A stretch of 64,000 nt of DNA, from assembly GCF_000252855.1 (NCBI RefSeq), contig NC_017045.1, positions 1,364,001 to 1,428,000 on the forward strand, in the 5' to 3' direction. This document shows positions 1-7,787 of this stretch, piece after piece (positions within the stretch are counted from its first letter, which is position 1; each line of letters opens with the position of its first letter). The position numbers and the translations under genes were made by a program. Below the pieces are notes generated by a model. The model had not been told where the DNA came from and ran no database searches. It saw only the letters and a program-made list of their open reading frames with translations. Source of the stretch: Riemerella anatipestifer ATCC 11845 = DSM 15868 (GTDB taxonomy: Bacteria > Bacteroidota > Bacteroidia > Flavobacteriales > Weeksellaceae).

Positions 1-378
1 AAGTACGAAAAGGAGGTTTGGATAGACCGTGTGAAGCTCCAAATGGACGCCAACCCGACCAAAGTCCCTGCTTATGTGGACAAAACGGAGTTCGACCAAG
101 ACTACGCCGCCCACAAACAGCTCAACGAACTCATCAACCTCCTAGACCAACAACTGCAACTAATGAAGGATACCAATCTCCTCTTGGGCTACGATTTGGA
201 CGGTGCTGCCCTGATGTTTTACCGTGCGATAAAGGTGGCAGCTACCAATAACGACCCTGGAGCGGGCATTATCTACACCGACCTTAAGCAACAATACCCC
301 GGAGGAAGGGCAAAAGCCCCGTTGCTAAGCCCTCCGAACAGACTAACTAACCCCTCTAATTCCCCTTGCTTACTATAG
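1..378 (+). CDS. Unrecognised protein, 3' end (5' end outside window)
   Basis: The reading frame is open from base 1, so the gene starts upstream of the window; about 125 codons are visible up to TAG at 376-378. The visible part is hydrophilic and mostly helical in character, with a run of Leu/Gln heptad-like residues (roughly codons 40-55) and then a conserved-looking segment around LLGYDLDGAALMFYRAIKVA. The last 25 or so residues are Pro/Ser/Asn-rich and read into sequence that looks intergenic, so the native stop may have been lost and the tail may be junk. I do not recognise the family. Its neighbour downstream is a broken lipoprotein gene, so this may be the edge of a secretion-linked or mobile accessory cluster, but nothing in the sequence proves that. 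Confidence 0.55.
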   Translation, partial: KYEKEVWIDRVKLQMDANPTKVPAYVDKTEFDQDYAAHKQLNELINLLDQQLQLMKDTNLLLGYDLDGAALMFYRAIKVAATNNDPGAGIIYTDLKQQYPGGRAKAPLLSPPNRLTNPSNSPCLL

Positions 379-544
379 GGAGGGGCTATTTTAGGGGTGC
401 AGGAGGCGTTATTTAGATACCCGCCCCCTCCAGAAGGGATAAAAAAGGGGTTGATAAGGGGGTAACAGGTCGTAAACTACGGGATAAAAGTCCGTTCCGA
501 AGGGGACTAACCTAATAAAAAAACAATAACAAAAAAGATAAAAT
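379..544. other. Intergenic spacer with C/G runs
   Basis: This gap between the partial gene and the lipoprotein gene has several short runs of C or G (for example CCCCTC near 352 and GAGGGG near 380, which can pair as a weak stem). I see no good promoter, RNA gene or intact ORF. The reverse-strand ORF here is low-complexity and looks accidental. Confidence 0.4.
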
Positions 545-1984
545 ATGAAACAAAAATTAACTATTTTGGGTCTGTTCGGTCTGTTGTTATTAACAGGTTG
601 TAGGGCAGACGACATGGTAACCAATGCCAAACGGCAAGAGGATTTGGCGAAGAAGTTCAGTGTCTTTACGAAGAAAACTGATAATGAAGTGATAGACTAC
701 CCTAGTGGATTTGCATAGTTGGTATTACGGTATGATAGTTTGCATAGCAAAAACCTATCAGGGAGGAGCCAACTAGAGCGTCTTAGGGTACTTTCTAAAA
801 AGAATGAAGTAGCACCAACAGCAGTAGAAGCCGAAGCTTATATAGATTTTAATATCCGCTCTCAGACTATTGTTGAGAAAAATGGAGATAGGTGGGTAGT
901 ATTCCCTAGGATAAAAGGAGGTAAGGTAGCAGAGTTAGTAGCAGGAGTACTTTCGGAAGATGAGACCAAGGTTCATTTCTACAGTTTAAAACCTGATACG
1001 GATATTTATAAAACCAATGCGCATCTATTTGAGGAAAAGTATAGGGATAGATATGTATTTAAAGTAAACAAGCATAATCTCTTTGAGCTATTACCTATGG
1101 GTATTTGTAATAAAAAGAGAAGTTATTATGATAATTGTGTGATAGATGGGGTTATTATTTCTCCACCTCCGCGTAGAGGTATTGGTGGTGGCGGTGGTAG
1201 CACATCTCCTTGGTACGGTGATCATAATCCAGGAAGGGGGATTGATGGAGGAGGAGGTTGTAGTATGTATGATATGTGTAAATCGGATGATGGCAGTGGT
1301 AGTGGCGGTGGTAGCCAATCACCTCCACCACAAAACCCTCCCACAGACCCTTGCGAAAAAATGAAGACAATGAACTCTAGTGCAGGATACAGAAGCAAAA
1401 TAGAGGAGCTTAATAGGGCATCTGTTCTTAACAGAACTTATGAAACAGGTTACAAAGAGAATAAAAATGGGACATTTGAAAATCTTACACCTAGTGCTTC
1501 TACAGGACATTCAGATGGGTTGAGAATCAATATCAATGAGGATACTAAAGGCTATATCCACACTCATGTTAATGAGTATGAATCGGGGCGTGTAGACGAA
1601 TATGGCAATTCTGAAATAAGGCAACCCATCAAGATGTTTTCTCCTGCAGATGTAGATGCCCTAATGACCATGGCACAAATGCAAACAAGTGGTAACTATG
1701 CCGACCTATACGGAACTATGGTCTCCAGTGATGGGATTTATACCATTAAATTTACAGGTACTGCTGAAGATATTAAAACAGGATTTAATACAAGAGAATG
1801 GGGGAATAAAATGGTAGAATTTTGGAAAAGATCTAGGGGTAGCCATGAATTGAAATTTTTAAAATTTTTAAAAGATGAGATGAAAATAAACGGTGTATCT
1901 TTGTATAAGACTAAAAATAATGGCACTGTGCAAAATAAAACTTTAGGAAATAATAACAGAATACAGTCTAGTGACTGTCCATAA
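545..1984 (+). pseudogene. Lipoprotein with Gly-rich linker and JAMM/JAB-like C-terminus, cut by an in-frame TAG
   Basis: ATG at 545 begins a lipoprotein signal peptide (lipobox LTGC, Cys at codon 19). After 57 codons there is TAG at 716-718, and the same frame then runs open from 719 to the stop at 1982-1984. No frameshift is needed: the two parts are one gene split by a single stop. Starting at the TTG at 719 would remove the signal peptide and is unlikely to be native. After a folded N-terminal part come glycine-rich and proline-rich linkers (about 1160-1345). The C-terminal region has HTH (1559-1567) and SPAD (1640-1651), matching the HxH...SxxD zinc signature of JAMM/JAB peptidase-like domains, though the spacing from HxH to S is longer than usual. 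The layout (lipoprotein leader, flexible linker, enzyme-like end) resembles surface effectors or polymorphic toxins of Bacteroidota. A DUF6705 gene follows after 18 bp. The metalloprotease call is inference. Confidence 0.6.
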
Positions 1985-2020
1985 TTTTTAAAAATATAAA
2001 AAATGAAAAAAATAATATTA
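1867..2020 (+). repeat. Repeat copy A: end of JAMM gene plus start of DUF6705 gene
   Basis: This stretch, covering the last ~117 bp of the JAMM-type gene, the 18-bp spacer and the first codons of the DUF6705 gene, is repeated in diverged form at 2617-2769. Long blocks are identical, for instance AGAATACAGTCTAGTGACTG. Confidence 0.8.
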
Positions 2021-2569
2021 ATAATACTTTTGGGTATAGTACATTGTTTTAATGCCCAAAGAACAATATCATTAGCCCAAGCATACGAATACTCAAAATC
2101 TCCTAATGGAATTCCTGAAGATGTATCTTATGCAAAAGATATTAACGGTGATTTAAATAGATTTGTAGGTACATGGAAGGGAATATATAATGGAAAAACA
2201 TATGAATTTAATTTTGTAAAAAAATTAAATGATGATAAATATGAGGTAAGATGGGATTTTTTGATAGGAAGGCTTAAAATCACAGATAGAAATGGAAAGA
2301 TTATTTATAATACCTTTAATGAAGATGATGATAAAACTTATTTTAGTGGCTGGACCTTTCAACGAAGAACTTATATGATGGATTTTATAGCGAATACAGA
2401 ATGTAATGATTCTGGAGTGGTGTTTATGGAGGTTTATTCTAAGCAACCTAACAAAATGCGTCTTTATATGGATAGAGACAAAATTTGGTATAATCCTGAA
2501 AGATGTCCTAATTATGAAACTTATGAAGTAACCATACCTAATGAAGAGATTATACTAACAAAGCAATAG
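2003..2569 (+). CDS. DUF6705-like exported protein
   Basis: A 188-residue protein with a cleavable signal peptide (MKKIILIILLGIVHCFNAQ, cleavage likely after the NAQ). The mature part has the pattern of the DUF6705 family of Flavobacteriia: an N-terminal segment ending in DINGDLNRFVGTWKGIYNGK, a beta-rich middle, a Cys at the conserved NTECNDSG stretch, and a C-terminal segment with a second Cys (PERCPNYETY) that could pair with it. The fold is probably a lipocalin-like or other small beta-barrel; the function is unknown. It begins 18 bp after the JAMM-like gene and ends at a terminator, so the two look like one transcript. A protective or partner role for the upstream protein is possible but only inferred from position and from the fact that the pair was duplicated together. 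Confidence 0.75.
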   Translation: MKKIILIILLGIVHCFNAQRTISLAQAYEYSKSPNGIPEDVSYAKDINGDLNRFVGTWKGIYNGKTYEFNFVKKLNDDKYEVRWDFLIGRLKITDRNGKIIYNTFNEDDDKTYFSGWTFQRRTYMMDFIANTECNDSGVVFMEVYSKQPNKMRLYMDRDKIWYNPERCPNYETYEVTIPNEEIILTKQ

Positions 2570-2575
2570 GACATA

Positions 2576-2610
2576 AAAGCCCAGTATATACTATGCTGGG
2601 TTTTTCTTTT
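2576..2610 (+). terminator. Rho-independent terminator after DUF6705 copy 1
   Basis: The stem pairs AAAAGCCCAG with CTGGGTTTTT around a short AT loop, followed by a T run. A very similar hairpin follows the second DUF6705 copy, so it was copied with the cassette. Confidence 0.8.
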
Positions 2611-2616
2611 ATAAAG

Positions 2617-2769
2617 TTAAAAGATAAGATGAAAGTAAAAGGTATATCTTTGTATAAGACTAAAATAATGGTACTGTAGAAAATAAAACTTTGGGAAATA
2701 ACAACAGAATACAGTCTAGTGACTGCCCATAATTTTTAAAAACATAAAAAAATGAAAAAAATAATATTA
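2617..2769 (+). repeat. Repeat copy B: relic of a second JAMM gene end and DUF6705 start
   Basis: Diverged duplicate of 1867-2020. It keeps the last ~40 codons of a JAMM-type gene (with a one-base deletion in the run after AAGACTAAA and a changed codon that turns Gln into Glu), its stop codon, the spacer and the ATG plus first codons of a DUF6705 gene. The body of the second JAMM gene is missing, so this is a remnant of a paralogous pair. Confidence 0.8.
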
Positions 2770-2770
2770 A

Positions 2771-3750
2771 ACTCGTTGTGCATTTTAAATAATACTGATT
2801 TTTAGATGATTTAATTTTCTTTGGAAGATAAATTTATTGATATATTGAATAACCGTTGCGGCGGTTATTTTACTGATTATCCTTGTTTTAAAGCCTTCAA
2901 AAGTTTTAGCATAGTTTCTTTTAATCATAAATTGGTCGCAAAGTTGAGAGAAAAATGTCTCAATTCGTTTTCGCTTTTTCTTGTACAATGAAAATTGAGG
3001 AATATAATCTTTCTGATTACTTCTCATTGGTGTATCTAATTTAATATTAGCATAGTTAAATAAATCTATTTGAACTTTTGCTGATAAATAGCCTCTATCT
3101 CCAATTAAAGTACAGTTTCGCATTTGCTCACCAATATCTTTTAAATAGTGGATGTCGTGAACGGATGCAGGGCTTATATCAAAATTCTTAATCACACCAT
3201 TTAAAGAACATACTGCGTGTAGTTTATAGCCATAGAAATATAATTTCTGTGAAGCACAATAACCATATGTTGGTGAAGAATAGGATTGCTCTTTACAAAT
3301 TTTTGAACGAGTAGAACGAGCGTTTTCACAAACTTTCATTGGCATGCTATCAACGATAAAAATATCTTCAAACTCATTGAACTCCATCGAAATACGCTGT
3401 CTAATTTGCTCTGTTTGTAGGGATAGTCTTCGTTTTCGCTTATTGTAAACACTTCTTTCAATTTTGTTTATCAGAGAGTTTGGCAATTTTCTAAATAACT
3501 GTAATTCGCTATCAATACTCAAGTATTCAGCAGTAATATTAAGACTTATGACTTCTAAATCGCTCATTTTAGGTGTTCTTCTCTGATAACTAATCAGTTG
3601 ATTTTCTGAAAAAAGTCCTAAAACTTCCAAAATTCTTTCATATATTTGCTCTAAGTTGTTCATTTATATCGTTTTATAGCAAAAACAATATACTGATTTT
3701 CAGTCTAATAAACAACTCTTGTTTTTTTCATTTCATAATGCACAACGGGT
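2771..3750 (-). mobile_element. IS982-family insertion sequence, intact, 980 bp
   Basis: The ends are imperfect inverted repeats: ACTCGTTGTGCATTTTAAAT on the left and, read inwards, ACCCGTTGTGCATTATGAAA on the right. The element is flanked by an 8-bp direct target duplication AATATTAA (2763-2770 and 3751-3758). It contains one full-length transposase. Size, ends and duplication fit the IS982 family; an element of this family, ISRa1, is known from Riemerella anatipestifer, and identity to it is plausible but not checked. The element sits in the fifth to seventh codons of the second DUF6705 gene. Confidence 0.92.
2785..3663 (-). CDS. IS982-family DDE transposase
   Basis: A 292-residue transposase, the usual length for IS982. 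It has the N-terminal helical DNA-binding part and a DDE catalytic core: first Asp in FIVDSMPMKVCENAR, second in LIGDRGYLS, and the Glu in RIETFFSQL followed by basic residues. The reading frame is undamaged, so the element may still be active. It is transcribed towards the left end of the element. Nothing else is encoded in the element. Confidence 0.93.
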   Translation of the reverse strand: MNNLEQIYERILEVLGLFSENQLISYQRRTPKMSDLEVISLNITAEYLSIDSELQLFRKLPNSLINKIERSVYNKRKRRLSLQTEQIRQRISMEFNEFEDIFIVDSMPMKVCENARSTRSKICKEQSYSSPTYGYCASQKLYFYGYKLHAVCSLNGVIKNFDISPASVHDIHYLKDIGEQMRNCTLIGDRGYLSAKVQIDLFNYANIKLDTPMRSNQKDYIPQFSLYKKKRKRIETFFSQLCDQFMIKRNYAKTFEGFKTRIISKITAATVIQYINKFIFQRKLNHLKISII

Positions 3751-4346
3751 AATATTAAGTTATTTACTAACGGTATTCTTGGTAAATATAGTTTACACAC
3801 AACAATCAATAGGAACACTAAAGCAATTGGAAGATTGTGTTAATAGACCTAACTACCAATCCGAAGGTTGTCCTGATTTAGAATATCTCACTTATGTAAA
3901 AGATGTAGATAATAGGTTAGATAAATTTGTGGGCATATGGAAAGGAACATATAATGGTAAAATTTATACTTTTAAATTTAACAAAAGAATCAAATATGGT
4001 AGTGGAAAAGGTTTATATAGAGATTTATTGATTGGAAGAATGCAGGTACAAGATAGCAATGGAAAGGTAACATACAGTACTTTATCAGAAAGAAATGATG
4101 ATAAAATTTATTTTCATGGAGATAATTTTCAAAGAAATATTTACATGATGAACTTAATAATCAATACAGAATGTAATGATTCTGGAGTGGTATTTATGGA
4201 AGTATATTCTAAGTAGCCTAATAAAATGAGGATATTTTTTGATAGAGATAAAATTTGGTATAATCCTGAAAGATGTCCTAATTATGAAACTTATCAAACC
4301 ACTTTACCACAAAATTCTATTTTTGTGATTAAGCAATAGAGTACAT

Positions 4347-4377
4347 AAAAGCCCAGCTTTATAAAGTTGGGCTTTTT
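4347..4377 (+). terminator. Terminator after DUF6705 copy 2
   Basis: AAAAGCCCAGC pairs with GTTGGGCTTTTT across an ATAAA loop. It matches the terminator after copy 1 in the stem and flanks. Confidence 0.8.
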
Positions 4378-4427
4378 GTAAATTTTACAAAAAAACGACT
4401 TTAATAAATGGGGTAAAAATCCATTTT

Positions 4428-5258
4428 CTATTTTTTTTTGACTATATATATCAAACTAGAAAAATCTCCCGTTTTTGACGCTTTAAAATTAGAAATCGCT
4501 CCATAGATACCTCCAAAAAGCCAAAAAAGTTTATTTTTTTTGTATTTTTCGCTAAGTATAGAAATATAAAACGCATCAAGTAGGAGAGGTGCTATTTTTT
4601 TTATTTTAAGTTGTTCCTGTTGCATTAGTGTTTCCATTCCTTCTCTTGAGAAATGAAATAGGTGTCTAGGCACATCATAAGCCGCCCAAAAATCTTGGTA
4701 TCTTTCGGCGTCGTAAGATTTATAATTGGGAACAGCAATAATGAGTGTTCCATCAGATTTCAATTTTTGCTTGAATAAATCTAGTATTTCTTTCTGATTT
4801 TCTATATGTTCGAAGACATGCCATAGACTTATAATGTCTAATGTATTATCTTCTATTTCGTTCAGAGAGTCTATAAATTTTGTTTTAAAACTTTTTTTCT
4901 TAGCGAAGTTTCTAGCTTTTTCGTTGGGTTCGTAGCCGTAAGTAATGTATTTATTTTCTAGGGATTTTATAAATTCACCTGCTCCACAACCGTAGTCTAA
5001 AATTTTACAGTTTTTAGAATTAGGAGCAGAAAGATTTTCCCTAACTATTTTAGCCTTGTATTTAATGTTGAAACTTTGTATAAATTTATAAACAAATTCC
5101 TTTAAACTACCACTGTCCTGATGATGGGAAATGTACTTATCACTCTCGTAATATTTGCCAATATTTTCAGGTACAGGCTCTGTTTTTAAGATACCATTAA
5201 TGGAGGTTTCTTTAAGTTCAAAAATTTCTTGAGAAAGAAAATGGTCTTTTATCTTCAT
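4428..5258 (-). CDS. Class I SAM-dependent methyltransferase
   Basis: A 276-residue protein with a central Rossmann methyltransferase domain. Motif I is ILDYGCGAGEFIKSL (around residue 88), followed by the acidic end of strand 2 (YGYEPNE) and the post-motif ISLWHVFEHIENQ, then LIIAVPNYKSYDAERYQDFW, as in Methyltransf_23/UbiG-like enzymes. The substrate is unknown; relatives often act on polysaccharide, quinone or small-molecule targets. It lies 60 bp downstream of mnmG on the same strand, and the gap is filled by a parS palindrome. Cotranscription with mnmG is possible. Confidence 0.85.
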   Translation of the reverse strand: MKIKDHFLSQEIFELKETSINGILKTEPVPENIGKYYESDKYISHHQDSGSLKEFVYKFIQSFNIKYKAKIVRENLSAPNSKNCKILDYGCGAGEFIKSLENKYITYGYEPNEKARNFAKKKSFKTKFIDSLNEIEDNTLDIISLWHVFEHIENQKEILDLFKQKLKSDGTLIIAVPNYKSYDAERYQDFWAAYDVPRHLFHFSREGMETLMQQEQLKIKKIAPLLLDAFYISILSEKYKKNKLFWLFGGIYGAISNFKASKTGDFSSLIYIVKKK

Positions 5259-5284
5259 ATAAATTCTAATAAAAACTCGTTGAA

Positions 5285-5300
5285 TGTTTCACGTGAAACA
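5285..5300. promoter_or_regulatory. parS: parS centromere site 1
   Basis: TGTTTCACGTGAAACA is an exact match to the 16-bp parS consensus bound by ParB. It is embedded in a longer perfect palindrome of 36 bp (5275-5310). The site lies between mnmG and the methyltransferase. ParB binding here is inferred from the exact match; the longer palindrome could also form a hairpin in mnmG mRNA. Confidence 0.88.
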
Positions 5301-5318
5301 TTCAACGAGTGCAAATAT

Positions 5319-7181
5319 TTATCTTCCTAAAAATATAAGTAACACATTGATGTCAGCAGGGGAAACGCCACTTATTCTAGAGGCTTGTGCTATGGTTTTA
5401 GGTTTTATACTATTGAGTTTTTGCTTAGCTTCGGCAGAAAGACTATTGATTTTTGTAAAGTCAAAATCTTCGGGGATTTTGATGTTTTCCAATCTGTGTA
5501 ATTTGGCTACATTTTCTTTTTCTTTTTCTATGTAACCTCTGTATTTTATATTGATTTCTGCTTGTTCTCTTACCTCGTCCGAATAGTTTCTACTCGTATT
5601 TTTTATCTCTTCTATTTCTTCCAGAAGTTCCAATTTCATATTAGGTCTGGTAAGAATTTGTGAGGCACGGTAGGCTTGGTCTACAGGAGAAGATTCTATA
5701 CTTTCGAGTATAGGGTTAATTTGTTTTGGTTTTAAGGAATAATCCTTTAAAAAGTCTTCTAATTCTTCGCTTTTCTTTATTTTGTCCTCAACTTTTTGTA
5801 GTCTTTCTTCTTTTGCAAGACCTAGTTTATAAGATTTTTCTGTTAAACGAATGTCGGCATTATCTTGTCTAAGTAACAATCTGTACTCTGCACGAGAAGT
5901 AAACATTCTATAAGGTTCCTCTGTGCCTTTGGTGATGAGGTCGTCGATGAGTACACCTATATAAGCCTCATCTCTGTTGAGAATAAAGGCTTCTTTTTCG
6001 TGTACTTTATTGTGAGCGTTGATACCTGCTATAAGCCCTTGTCCTGCGGCTTCTTCGTAACCAGTAGTTCCATTGATTTGCCCTGCGAAATAGAGGTTTT
6101 CTATGATTTTGGTTTCTAGGGTATGATTAAGCTGTGTAGGAGGGAAATAGTCGTATTCTATGGCATATCCTGGACGGAATACTTTTACATTCTCAAAGCC
6201 AGGAATGTGTTTCATTGCCTTTATTTGTATGTCTTCGGGTAGGGAAGAGCTGAATCCGTTTACATAGATTTCAATGGTTTTCCAACCTTCGGGTTCTACA
6301 AATAGTTGATGTCTGTTTCGTTCTGCAAAACGATTGATTTTATCTTCTATACTTGGGCAATATCTAGGTCCGAGGCTTTGGATAGTCCCGTTGAACATAG
6401 GGCTTCTGTCAAACCCTGAACGGAGTATATCGTGTACAATTTCGTTGGTATAAGTAATGTGGCAAGAGCGTTGTTTGGTAAGTCTTGGAGTGTCTAGATA
6501 GGAGAATTTTTGAGGATTTTCATCTCCGGGTTGTTCTTCCATTTTGGAGTAGTCTAGAGTTCTTCCGTCCACTCTAGGAGGAGTTCCTGTTTTCATTCTT
6601 CCTGCGGTAAATCCTAAATCTACAAGCTGCTCGGTAATGCCGAAGGCTTTTGGTTCGCCCATTCTTCCGCCGCCTAGTTGTTTGTCGCCAACGTGGATAA
6701 GTCCATTAAGGAATGTGCCATTGGTTAATACTACGGATTTTCCTTTTATCTCTATCCCTAGCGAAGTGATGACTCCCGCAACTTTGTTCCCTTCTATGAT
6801 GAGTTGTTTTACCATATCTTGGAAGAAGTCTAGGTTAGGTGTGTTTTCTAGAGCTAATCTCCATTCTTCTGCGAAGAGCATACGGTCGTTTTGAGTTCTA
6901 GGCGACCACATGGCGGGTCCTTTGGATAGGTTGAGCATTTTGAATTGTATGGCAGATTTATCTGCTACAATACCACTATAGCCTCCCATAGCGTCTATTT
7001 CTCTTACGATTTGCCCTTTGGCGATACCTCCCATAGCTGGGTTGCAACTCATTTTGCCTATGGTTTCCATATTCATAGTAATAAGGAGTGTTTTGGAGCC
7101 TAGATTGGCTGCGGCTGCGGCTGCTTCGCAACCTGCGTGTCCTGCTCCTACTACTATAACGTCATATACTTCGTTTATCAT
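5319..7181 (-). CDS. mnmG: tRNA uridine-5-carboxymethylaminomethyl modification enzyme MnmG (GidA)
   Basis: A 620-residue FAD-dependent enzyme that, with MnmE, installs the cmnm5 group on wobble uridine of several tRNAs. The N-terminal dinucleotide-binding motif is VVGAGHAGCEAAAAAANLG (residues 10-28). GidA family signatures follow: CNPAMGGIAKG, GTFLNGLIHVG, PPRVDGRTLD and FAGQINGTTGYEEAAGQG. The C-terminal helical domain (about 440-620) is complete and ends with ASRISGVSPADINVLLIFL. Length is normal. In many bacteria gidA sits close to the replication origin, which agrees with the two parS sites that flank this copy. Confidence 0.97.
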   Translation of the reverse strand: MINEVYDVIVVGAGHAGCEAAAAAANLGSKTLLITMNMETIGKMSCNPAMGGIAKGQIVREIDAMGGYSGIVADKSAIQFKMLNLSKGPAMWSPRTQNDRMLFAEEWRLALENTPNLDFFQDMVKQLIIEGNKVAGVITSLGIEIKGKSVVLTNGTFLNGLIHVGDKQLGGGRMGEPKAFGITEQLVDLGFTAGRMKTGTPPRVDGRTLDYSKMEEQPGDENPQKFSYLDTPRLTKQRSCHITYTNEIVHDILRSGFDRSPMFNGTIQSLGPRYCPSIEDKINRFAERNRHQLFVEPEGWKTIEIYVNGFSSSLPEDIQIKAMKHIPGFENVKVFRPGYAIEYDYFPPTQLNHTLETKIIENLYFAGQINGTTGYEEAAGQGLIAGINAHNKVHEKEAFILNRDEAYIGVLIDDLITKGTEEPYRMFTSRAEYRLLLRQDNADIRLTEKSYKLGLAKEERLQKVEDKIKKSEELEDFLKDYSLKPKQINPILESIESSPVDQAYRASQILTRPNMKLELLEEIEEIKNTSRNYSDEVREQAEINIKYRGYIEKEKENVAKLHRLENIKIPEDFDFTKINSLSAEAKQKLNSIKPKTIAQASRISGVSPADINVLLIFLGR

Positions 7182-7213
7182 TATATGTATTTGTTTCTTA
7201 TCTAAATTTAAAA

Positions 7214-7229
7214 TGTTTCACGTGAAACA
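7214..7229. promoter_or_regulatory. parS: parS centromere site 2
   Basis: A second exact TGTTTCACGTGAAACA, 1.93 kb from the first, lying 33 bp upstream of the mnmG start and inside a 24-bp palindrome (7210-7233). ParB bound here could also affect mnmG expression. Confidence 0.88.
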
Positions 7230-7251
7230 TTTTTTTTACAGTTTTTGTAAC

Positions 7252-7345
7252 TAGCCCCGATGGCAGCGGATACCCCGCAGTGAAGCCGCGGAACGAAGTG
7301 GAGCGGCGAAGCGAGGAGTATGAGCGTACAGCGGGAAATAGCTTC
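7252..7345. repeat. GC-rich structured intergenic element
   Basis: This ~94-bp block is far richer in G and C than its surroundings. It starts TAGCCCCGATGGCAGCGG and ends GCGTACAGCGGGAAATAGCT, whose arms can partly pair (CCCG with CGGG, AGC with GCT), with further stems inside. I recognise its ends as typical of an element that recurs between genes in Chryseobacterium, Flavobacterium and relatives. It may be a REP-like repeat or a small structured RNA. It lies just past the ybeY stop. Confidence 0.6.
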
Positions 7346-7357
7346 TAAAAAAGACAA

Positions 7358-7771
7358 TTATTTTAAAAATAGATTGATATAATGGTCTTCTTTGTTTCGC
7401 ATTTCTTTGATGTCTTCTTCTGTTTTGTCTTTGTATCCGCAGAGATGCAGAACGCCGTGAGCTAATACTCTTAGGAATTCTGACTGATAGTCTTTGGATA
7501 GGGTAGAGGCATTGTCTGAAATGCGCGGCAAAGATACAAAAATATCGCCTGATATGGTGTTTCCCCTAACATAGTCGAAAGTAATAATATCAGTGTAATA
7601 ATCGTGCTGTAAATGGTCTTGATTTATTTTGAGTAGATACTCGTCATCACAGAATATATAGTTTATCTTACCTAGCTTTTTGTGCTCTGATAAGATGATT
7701 TGCTCTAGCCATTTGCTGATGTCGGTAGATATACTAATGGGCTCTATTTCTTCAAAAAAGAATTGTATCAT
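7358..7771 (-). CDS. ybeY: Endoribonuclease YbeY (16S rRNA maturation)
   Basis: A 137-residue single-domain metal-dependent RNase needed for 16S rRNA 3'-end maturation and ribosome quality control. The family motif HGVLHLCGYKD is at residues 105-115: His105 and His109 are present, but the third ligand, His in most bacteria, is Asp115 here. Asp can still bind zinc, and this swap seems common in Flavobacteriia. The gene ends before the structured repeat; the patatin gene lies 16 bp upstream on the same strand and probably shares the transcript. Confidence 0.93.
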   Translation of the reverse strand: MIQFFFEEIEPISISTDISKWLEQIILSEHKKLGKINYIFCDDEYLLKINQDHLQHDYYTDIITFDYVRGNTISGDIFVSLPRISDNASTLSKDYQSEFLRVLAHGVLHLCGYKDKTEEDIKEMRNKEDHYINLFLK

Positions 7772-7787
7772 TTTTAATTAAGTTTTT

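Larger units (their letters stand above)
2752..4339 (+). pseudogene. Second DUF6705-like gene, broken by IS982 and by a TAG
   Basis: The start (ATG 2752) is cut after 19 bases by the insertion element. Removing the element and one 8-bp target copy restores a reading frame that starts MKKIILSYLLTVFLVNIVY, a good signal peptide, and continues as a DUF6705 protein similar to the one at 2003-2569. A second lesion is independent of the insertion: TAG at 4214-4216 replaces the Gln codon found at the same place in copy 1, and the remaining 41 codons stay in frame to the expected stop at 4337-4339. An ORF from TTG 3719, inside the element's end, still runs 165 codons to that TAG and could give a product with an altered leader, but I regard the gene as dead. 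Confidence 0.85.

Noticed and set aside
409-630. Reverse-strand ORF opposite the lipoprotein leader
   Set aside because: It is a shadow of AT-rich sequence; the plus strand there has a clear signal peptide and lipobox.
716-4216. TAG codons as programmed recoding sites
   Set aside because: TAG also ends ordinary genes here (for example DUF6705 copy 1 at 2567-2569), one of the two genes is also broken by an IS, and no stimulatory structure or suppressor tRNA is seen, so decay is the simpler reading.
5284-5535. Plus-strand ORF starting in the parS palindrome
   Set aside because: It is antisense to the 3' part of mnmG and has no independent support.
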